From the NCBI GenBank assembly GCA_025992895.1, contig DAJPGA010000001.1, positions 1,134,501-1,198,500 on the forward strand: a stretch of DNA of 64,000 nucleotides, in the 5' to 3' direction. The notes beneath the pieces were generated by a model that did not search any database, was not told the DNA's origin, and saw nothing but the letters and a program-made list of their open reading frames with translations. The position numbers and the translations under genes are program-made. This stretch comes from Veillonellaceae bacterium (GTDB lineage Bacteria > Bacillota > Negativicutes > Veillonellales > Dialisteraceae). Of the stretch, positions 58,799-64,000 are shown piece by piece (position 1 is the first letter of the stretch; the number at the start of each line of letters is the position of its first letter).

Positions 58799-59461
58799 AT
58801 GGGTATTTTTGATATTATCGGACCAATTATGGTTGGTCCTTCGAGTTCTCACACGGCAGGGGCAGCGCGCATAGGCCTGATTGCCAGCCGCATCCTGGGA
58901 GAACCATTGAAGAAAGCGCACATTACTTTGTATGGCTCTTTTGCAAAGACAGGCAAGGGCCACGGTACGAACCGCGCTCTGGCGGCCGGCCTTATGGGCT
59001 ATGCGCCTGATAGTGAAATAATAAGGACTGCGCTTGAAACAGCGAAGGAGAAGGGAATCGATATTGTATTCTCTCTTTCCAATGAGGATGCAGGGCATCC
59101 CAATGTAGCAAAAATTGACGCGGAAGGCGTGAACGGCACAAAGGTTTCCGTCGTGGGAAGATCTCTTGGCGGCGGCCGCGTCATGATTACTGAAATAGAC
59201 GGTTATGATGTGGAAATCAACGGCGAGGAATATACATTCCTTACCCGCCACCATGATGTGCCGGGCATTGTAGCAGATGTATCCGCCATCATGGCTCAAG
59301 AAAACATCAATATTTCAACTATGCGCCTTTTCCGCAAGGGAAAGGGAACGGAAGCTGTCATGATCATTCATACCGACCAGTATGTACCAAAAGAGCTGGC
59401 CGCACGTATTGAAAAGGCAAATCCGAATATATCCTGCGCAATGACGCTTGAAATTATATAG
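58799..59461 (+). CDS. sdaAB: L-serine dehydratase, beta subunit
   Basis: 220 residues. The signature IMVGPSSSHTAGAARIGLIA is at residue 10 and a C-terminal ACT domain (HHDVPGIVADVSAIMAQENI) starts near 140, suggesting amino-acid sensing. With the alpha subunit it forms an oxygen-labile [4Fe-4S] enzyme that turns L-serine into pyruvate and ammonia. AAAAAAGGGGGAAAC precedes the start. sdaAA follows after 11 bases. Confidence 0.95.
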   Translation: MGIFDIIGPIMVGPSSSHTAGAARIGLIASRILGEPLKKAHITLYGSFAKTGKGHGTNRALAAGLMGYAPDSEIIRTALETAKEKGIDIVFSLSNEDAGHPNVAKIDAEGVNGTKVSVVGRSLGGGRVMITEIDGYDVEINGEEYTFLTRHHDVPGIVADVSAIMAQENINISTMRLFRKGKGTEAVMIIHTDQYVPKELAARIEKANPNISCAMTLEII

Positions 59462-59472
59462 AGGAGGTTATT

Positions 59473-60354
59473 GTGTATACTTATCATTCTCTGAAAGAAT
59501 TGTTTGATTTGGCAGATAAAGCGGAATGCTCCCCGGGCATCATTGCCTGCCGGGCAGAAGCAGAAGAAAGCGGAAAAAGCTGTGAGGAAGTCTGGAACCG
59601 TATGAAAAAGACGATTCCTGTATTCAGGAATGCAATTCGTCAGGGACTGTCTGATACAGGAAAATCGGCAAGCGGCCTCGTAGGAGGAGATGCGAACCGT
59701 CTCTATCACGGGAAAATGCGTTTCTTAAGCCCGATCTGCCAGAGGGCTGCTTCTTATGCGCTGGCAACCGCGGAATCGAATGCGAAGATGCACAGAGTCG
59801 TTGCCTGCCCGACAGCAGGTGCCTGCGGCATACTCCCGGCTGTCATTGCTGCAGTTTCTGAAGAAGAAAACTCCGGTGAGGAAGATATTACAAGAGCCCT
59901 CTTTACGGCAGGCGCCGTGGGAAGGATCGTTGCCGAGAAAGCATCGATAGCCGGCGCTGTCGGTGGATGTCAGGCAGAGTGCGGAACGGCCTGCGGAATG
60001 GCGGCGGCGGCCGCTGTCGATCTGATCGGCGGTACGACTGAGGAAATGGGGCATGCCTTTGCCCTTGCTGTCAAGAACATTTTAGGCCTTGTCTGCGATC
60101 CGGTGGGCGGCCTTGTCGAAGTTCCCTGCGTGAAGAGGAATGCATTCCATGCCGTACATGCCTTGACATCGGTTGAAATGGTCATGAGCGGCATCAGGAG
60201 CGTCATACCTCCCGACGAAGTCATTGAAGCTTTGAATGATGTGGGAAGGAGACTTCCTGTTGAACTTCGTGAAACGAGTCTGGCGGGCCTTGCCATGACG
60301 CCGACCGGCAGAAGAATCAATAAGAAACTGGAAGAATGCGCCCGCAAGGTGTGA
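59473..60354 (+). CDS. sdaAA: L-serine dehydratase, alpha subunit
   Basis: 293 residues with a GTG start behind GAGGAGG. Cluster cysteines are in ACPTAGACGIL-like VVACPTAGACGILPAVIAAV near residue 110, ECGTACGMAAAAAVDLIGGT near 172 and CDPVGGLVEVPCVKRNAFHA near 210. It carries the active site and the [4Fe-4S] cluster that abstracts the hydroxyl group. The enzyme feeds serine into pyruvate metabolism, a usual energy source of amino-acid-using anaerobes. A terminator closes the operon. Confidence 0.95.
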   Translation: MYTYHSLKELFDLADKAECSPGIIACRAEAEESGKSCEEVWNRMKKTIPVFRNAIRQGLSDTGKSASGLVGGDANRLYHGKMRFLSPICQRAASYALATAESNAKMHRVVACPTAGACGILPAVIAAVSEEENSGEEDITRALFTAGAVGRIVAEKASIAGAVGGCQAECGTACGMAAAAAVDLIGGTTEEMGHAFALAVKNILGLVCDPVGGLVEVPCVKRNAFHAVHALTSVEMVMSGIRSVIPPDEVIEALNDVGRRLPVELRETSLAGLAMTPTGRRINKKLEECARKV

Positions 60355-60366
60355 TTATATAGTAAT

Positions 60367-60415
60367 AAAAAGAAGCTGCGGAAAACGAACTAGCGTGGAT
60401 CCGCAGCTTTTTTTC
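60367..60415 (+). terminator. Terminator of sdaAB-sdaAA
   Basis: AAAGAAGCTGCGG pairs with CCGCAGCTTTTTTT; stem similar to the terminator at 21590. Confidence 0.9.
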
Positions 60416-60495
60416 TGAAAATAGACGTTTTCTTTTACAAATCGCCAAAACTGTGCCAAAATAAGTGAAGAATATATTCCTCTTTGGAGGCTCAC

Positions 60496-60891
60496 ATGGA
60501 CTTTTTAATGATATTTCTTGCTATAGGATTTCTGGAGACCATCTGGCTGTGGTCTGCTTCCAGGAAAAAATCACCGACTGTCATTTATCCGGCCTGGTAC
60601 CGTCCTCTCCGGTTCGTTCTGATGGCGATTATTTTCCTGCCGTGCTTTCTGATTGCTTTCGATCTTTTTCCTTCCGAAGAATCTTTGCGCATGGCCGTTG
60701 CCGTTGAACTGGCTGCGCTTGTCCTCCTTTTCATGCTTGGCCGCGTGAAGGGGAAGAGGGTGGAAACGAGACCTGAAACGGAAGAAGAAAAAAGAGCCCG
60801 GTGGAGGGCGCAGCGCTCGCAGGCAGGAAGCCTCTGGCTCATTACTTTTGTCGCATCGCTTGCAGCAGTCTATTTCATTTATTTCCGATAA
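60496..60891 (+). CDS. Small integral membrane protein, unknown
   Basis: 131 residues from ATG at 60496, with TTGGAGG six bases upstream. Hydrophobic segments are at about 2-20, 37-57 (RFVLMAIIFLPCFLIAF), 65-80 and 108-130. Between the last two is a charged loop (RVKGKRVETRPETEEEKRAR). I do not recognise a family. It lies upstream of the cdaA operon on the same strand, 106 bases away, and may be a separate unit. Confidence 0.65.
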   Translation: MDFLMIFLAIGFLETIWLWSASRKKSPTVIYPAWYRPLRFVLMAIIFLPCFLIAFDLFPSEESLRMAVAVELAALVLLFMLGRVKGKRVETRPETEEEKRARWRAQRSQAGSLWLITFVASLAAVYFIYFR

Positions 60892-60997
60892 ATCAATGGT
60901 GCAATCGATATTTCACTATTGGTTTCATCCATGCTAAAATAAAAGAGTCAATCTAATTTATTCGTTTACTATTGCATACAGCTTAAAAGGAGTTTTT

Positions 60998-61822
60998 ATG
61001 CTGAGTCAGATTCAAGGCTTGTTCATGACGATGCGCCTGTGGGATGTCCTGGATATCCTGGTCGTTGCATTTTTCTTATACCGTATATATATCCTCATCC
61101 GCGATACGCGCGCGACAGCTCTTCTGAAAGGGCTCATTTTCCTGGGGATTTTCACTGTCCTGGCTGGATGGCTGCAGCTCCATGTCGTCAGCTGGATTCT
61201 GGACAAACTCATGACGGTCCTTATTGTCGCTCTTCCAGTCGTATTCCAGCCGGAACTCCGCCGTGCCCTTGAACAGATCGGCCGCGGCAAGTTCTACGTT
61301 TCCTCACGCATGATGAATGATGTAGAATGGGATCATGTTATCGGGGATGTCGTAGAAGCAGCCATGATCATGTCGGCCAATAAGATCGGTGCTCTTATCG
61401 TTTTTGAAAGAAGCGTCGGCCTTGATGACAGGATTGATACGGGCATCCGTATCGAGGGCCTTGTCTCCAAGGAACTTCTCGGAAATATTTTCATCGTCAA
61501 TACACCGCTTCATGACGGAGCGGTCATCATCAGGGAAAACAGGGTCATGGCAGCAGGATGTCTTCTTCCTCTGACAAGAGATCACAGCCTTTCTTCCGAA
61601 CTGGGCACGCGCCACCGCGCGGCTATCGGTATGTCCGAGCAGGCAGACTGCGTTGTCGTCGTCGTCAGTGAAGAAACAGGGATCGTTTCCTACACCTATG
61701 GCGGCAATATCCATCGCGGCCAGGATGCAGAGAGCCTCAGGAATGTCCTTAGAAATTACCTGATGCGCAGCAAGCCGAAGGGCGTCAGTGATGTGCTGCA
61801 GAAATGGAGTCCGCTTAAATGA
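60998..61822 (+). CDS. cdaA: Diadenylate cyclase CdaA
   Basis: 274 residues. Three N-terminal membrane segments within residues 1-75, then the DAC domain with the catalytic DGA motif in NTPLHDGAVIIRENR near 168 and the RHR motif in GTRHRAAIG near 207. It joins two ATP into cyclic di-AMP, which controls potassium and osmolyte transport and cell-wall balance. It is followed, with a four-base overlap, by the regulator cdaR and then glmM, the standard order in Firmicutes. Confidence 0.96.
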   Translation: MLSQIQGLFMTMRLWDVLDILVVAFFLYRIYILIRDTRATALLKGLIFLGIFTVLAGWLQLHVVSWILDKLMTVLIVALPVVFQPELRRALEQIGRGKFYVSSRMMNDVEWDHVIGDVVEAAMIMSANKIGALIVFERSVGLDDRIDTGIRIEGLVSKELLGNIFIVNTPLHDGAVIIRENRVMAAGCLLPLTRDHSLSSELGTRHRAAIGMSEQADCVVVVVSEETGIVSYTYGGNIHRGQDAESLRNVLRNYLMRSKPKGVSDVLQKWSPLK

Positions 61823-62739
61823 AATATACAAGAACGCAGTGGTGGCTGCCTAAGCTTCTTTGTTTAATAGCAGCCTGTGCTTTTTGGGTTTATGTCATGA
61901 ATGAACAGAACCCTGTCATGGAAAACACATATACGATTCCTGTCGAGGTCAGAAATCTGGACCGTTCGCTTGTTGCAACGAATGTGCCTTCGAAGGTACG
62001 CGTAAAAATCAGGATGTCCAGAAGCGACATGATATCTCTCCGTACGGATGATATCAAAGCGTACGTAGATCTTTCCGGCGTGACGGACGGCGATCATCCC
62101 AATACGCAGATCCATGTTTCCGTTCCGGGCGATGAGACGGTCCTCTCCGTATCCCCGCAGTTCTTCAATCTGAATGTGGATACGTACGCAGTGAAATCCC
62201 TGCCGGCTACGGTTGAGATCTTCGGCAATCCTGACCCGAACTTTACTGTGGGGGACAATAAGGTAACGCCTGGGTCCATTACGATTGCAGGCAGCTCTTC
62301 CAAGATTTCTGAAGCAAACAGAGCCGTTGTTTCTGTCAATATTGCAGGAAAAGACAAGAATTTCACTGAATTTGATTCCGTCAATATTCTGGATGCTGAC
62401 GGAAATACCGTGACCGGCCTTGAAATCATGCCAAGCCAGGTCAAGGTTTCTGTGAACGTCAAGGAAAACCAGAAGGTCGGGAACCTTCAGGTAAAGGCAT
62501 CAACGAAGGGTGAAGTGGCTAAAGGCTACCGTATTACGGATGTCATCGTTACGCCTCCGGTTGCAACGGTAACGGCTCCTATCAGTTACTTCGACAAGAA
62601 CAAGGCCATCGAGCTCGACCCCATCGACGTGACGGGAGCAAGCAAGGATGTCGTGCAGACGGTGAATGTACCGGCTCCTCTGGGAGGAAGCGTGGCCGTA
62701 CCGCAGGTCACTGTTACTATCAAGATAGAGAAGGATTGA
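61819..62739 (+). CDS. cdaR: CdaA regulator (YbbR-domain protein)
   Basis: 306 residues. A single N-terminal membrane segment (LLCLIAACAFWVYVMN) is followed by three YbbR-type repeats exposed outside: NTYTIPVEVRNLDRSLVAT, YAVKSLPATVEIFGNPDPNF and KVGNLQVKASTKGEVAKGYR. In B. subtilis and Listeria the protein contacts CdaA and tunes its activity. The number of repeats is a visual estimate; relatives carry two to four. Confidence 0.9.
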   Translation: MKYTRTQWWLPKLLCLIAACAFWVYVMNEQNPVMENTYTIPVEVRNLDRSLVATNVPSKVRVKIRMSRSDMISLRTDDIKAYVDLSGVTDGDHPNTQIHVSVPGDETVLSVSPQFFNLNVDTYAVKSLPATVEIFGNPDPNFTVGDNKVTPGSITIAGSSSKISEANRAVVSVNIAGKDKNFTEFDSVNILDADGNTVTGLEIMPSQVKVSVNVKENQKVGNLQVKASTKGEVAKGYRITDVIVTPPVATVTAPISYFDKNKAIELDPIDVTGASKDVVQTVNVPAPLGGSVAVPQVTVTIKIEKD

Positions 62740-62803
62740 CAGGCAGTACCTTTCGGGCAGGTTTACCCTCCTTTACTGCAAAATAAAGTATGAATCGTAC
62801 ATC

Positions 62804-62832
62804 TTGACGAAATGATACTTTAGGGGTATGCT
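62804..62832 (+). promoter_or_regulatory. Promoter of glmM
   Basis: TTGACG (62804-62809), 17 bp, TATGCT (62827-62832), in the 129-base gap between cdaR and glmM. It may give glmM extra transcription beyond the cdaA operon. Confidence 0.45.
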
Positions 62833-62868
62833 TGTTAGGTTATTTGTATGATTTTGGGAGGAACTTAA

Positions 62869-64000
62869 ATGGTTACTTTATTTGGGACGGACGGCGTCCG
62901 CGGACTGGTCAATTCTACACTCATGCCGGAACTGGCATACCAGCTGGGACGCGCGGCTGGCGCTTATTTCTGTAAATCAGGCAAAAGTCATCGTTTCCTG
63001 ATCGGCATGGACACACGTGTTTCCGGTCCGATGCTGACCGCTGCCATTTCTGCCGGATTATGCGCATCCGGAATCGATGTTGATATCGTCGGCGTGATTC
63101 CTACGCCTGGTGTTGCTTATCTGACAAAAACGGAAGGCTATGATGCAGGCGTCGTTATTTCTGCTTCACACAATCCGTTCCCGGATAATGGGATCAAGTT
63201 CTTTGACAAGAGAGGATACAAGCTGCCGGACCGTACGGAAGAAGAAATTGAAAATATTCTCCGTCATGATGAAGAAATCATCCGCCCGACAGGCGACGGC
63301 ATCGGAACAATCCGCCAGAGACCTGAACTGGCTGCCAAGTACAGGGATTATGTCAAATCTACTGTCACCTGCAGCTTTGAAGGAATGAAGATCGTAACAG
63401 ATTCCGCCAATGGCGCGGCCAGCGATTTCCTGCCGGAAATCTTAAGAGAGCTCGGCGCTGATGTGACTGCCATTTTCCGTGAACCCAACGGCGTGAATAT
63501 CAATAACGGCTGCGGTTCCACGCATATGGAAACATTGCAGAAGACAGTCGTTGAACTCGGTGCTGACTGCGGCATTGCCAATGACGGCGATGCTGACCGC
63601 TGCCTTTTCGTTGATGAAAAGGGCGAAGTCCTGGACGGCGATCATCTGATGCTGATCAATGCCCTCGAGATGAAGGAAGAAGGAAGACTCAATGATTCCA
63701 TGGTTGTCGGAACCGTCATGAGCAACCTTGGATTTGGCAAAGCGCTCAGAGAGCATGGATGCAGAACCGTATCCACACAGGTTGGCGACCGTTATGTTCT
63801 TGAAGAAATGATGAAGCATAATTACTCCATCGGCGGAGAACAGTCCGGCCACATCATTCTCCCGGAATTCAATACGACAGGCGACGGTCTCATTACGGCT
63901 GTACAGACACTTAAAGTCATGAAGAAGTGGAACAAGCCGCTTTCTGAAATGAATCATCTGATGGTGACCTATCCGCAGATCCTGAAAAATGTCAGGGTGT
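62869..64000 (+). CDS. glmM: Phosphoglucosamine mutase (3' end cut by window)
   Basis: About 377 codons are visible of a protein usually near 450; the frame is open at the window end. GGGAGGAACTTAA precedes ATG at 62869. Motifs: N-terminal LFGTDGVRGLVN, the phosphoserine loop VISASHNPFPDNGIKFF near residue 97, the metal loop NDGDADRCLFVDEKG near 240, and the sugar-binding loop GGEQSGHIIL near 323. It converts glucosamine-6-phosphate to glucosamine-1-phosphate for UDP-GlcNAc and the cell wall. In other bacteria GlmM binds and inhibits CdaA, which explains the linkage. Confidence 0.96.
   Translation, partial: MVTLFGTDGVRGLVNSTLMPELAYQLGRAAGAYFCKSGKSHRFLIGMDTRVSGPMLTAAISAGLCASGIDVDIVGVIPTPGVAYLTKTEGYDAGVVISASHNPFPDNGIKFFDKRGYKLPDRTEEEIENILRHDEEIIRPTGDGIGTIRQRPELAAKYRDYVKSTVTCSFEGMKIVTDSANGAASDFLPEILRELGADVTAIFREPNGVNINNGCGSTHMETLQKTVVELGADCGIANDGDADRCLFVDEKGEVLDGDHLMLINALEMKEEGRLNDSMVVGTVMSNLGFGKALREHGCRTVSTQVGDRYVLEEMMKHNYSIGGEQSGHIILPEFNTTGDGLITAVQTLKVMKKWNKPLSEMNHLMVTYPQILKNVRV

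Overview
The window is a chromosomal segment of a Negativicutes bacterium (Veillonellales; a Dialister- or Megasphaera-like organism is my best guess). The signs are an IspH fused to ribosomal protein S1 domains, a PolC-type replicative polymerase together with HrcA/CIRCE control, low-GC Gram-positive style ribosome binding sites, and many anaerobe markers (desulfoferrodoxin, iron-containing alcohol dehydrogenases, the iron-sulfur L-serine dehydratase SdaAA/SdaAB, flavodoxin). The species assignment is inference. I saw no rRNA, tRNA or CRISPR array.

Layout. 1-7.7 kb: the 3' part of an AMP-forming ligase; a two-gene putative DNA-repair module (SplB-like radical SAM protein plus DUF4130 protein); an AraC regulator divergent from an iron-containing alcohol dehydrogenase that is split by a complete IS3-family element of 1,728 bp with 4-bp target duplications; and a hexapeptide acetyltransferase. 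8-15 kb: cyclopropane fatty acid synthase, desulfoferrodoxin, and a MerR regulator divergent from a five-gene redox operon (intact alcohol dehydrogenase, cupin, flavodoxin, lipoprotein phosphoesterase, RibD-like reductase). 15-22 kb: an NhaC-type antiporter, a TPR lipoprotein, an SDR, the rpsF-ssb-rpsR operon, a DASS anion transporter and a promoter-plus-terminator unit that may encode a small RNA. 22-27 kb: the CIRCE-controlled hrcA-grpE-dnaK-dnaJ operon. 27-30.3 kb: an uncharacterised operon of an AAA ATPase with an altered Walker A motif, a small membrane protein, a small soluble protein and a membrane protein with a Cys-rich C-terminus, followed by a tandem octamer repeat and a hairpin-rich intergenic element.

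30.6-40 kb: rpsD and an Orn/Lys/Arg-type decarboxylase on the minus strand, then a housekeeping run scpA-scpB-rluB-flavoprotein-cmk-plsC-ispH/S1. 40-54 kb: der-plsY-gpsA, then rsmD-coaD-coiled-coil protein-comEA-comEC-holA-vanW-like-polC. PolC lacks the internal proofreading exonuclease, and ComEC has a degenerate beta-lactamase-like domain. 54-57 kb (minus strand): a short QueG, a zeta-toxin-like kinase and the cobinamide amidohydrolase CbiZ. 57-64 kb: an unknown membrane-anchored protein, sdaAB-sdaAA, a small membrane protein, and cdaA-cdaR-glmM (c-di-AMP and cell-wall precursor module), with glmM cut by the window end.

Most of the window is ordinary core genome. The points that deserve a second look are the AAA operon at 27-30 kb, the exonuclease-less PolC, the IS-split dehydrogenase with its intact neighbour copy, the possible small RNA upstream of hrcA, and a family of six intergenic palindromes that share loop sequence and sit at gene 3' ends as terminators.
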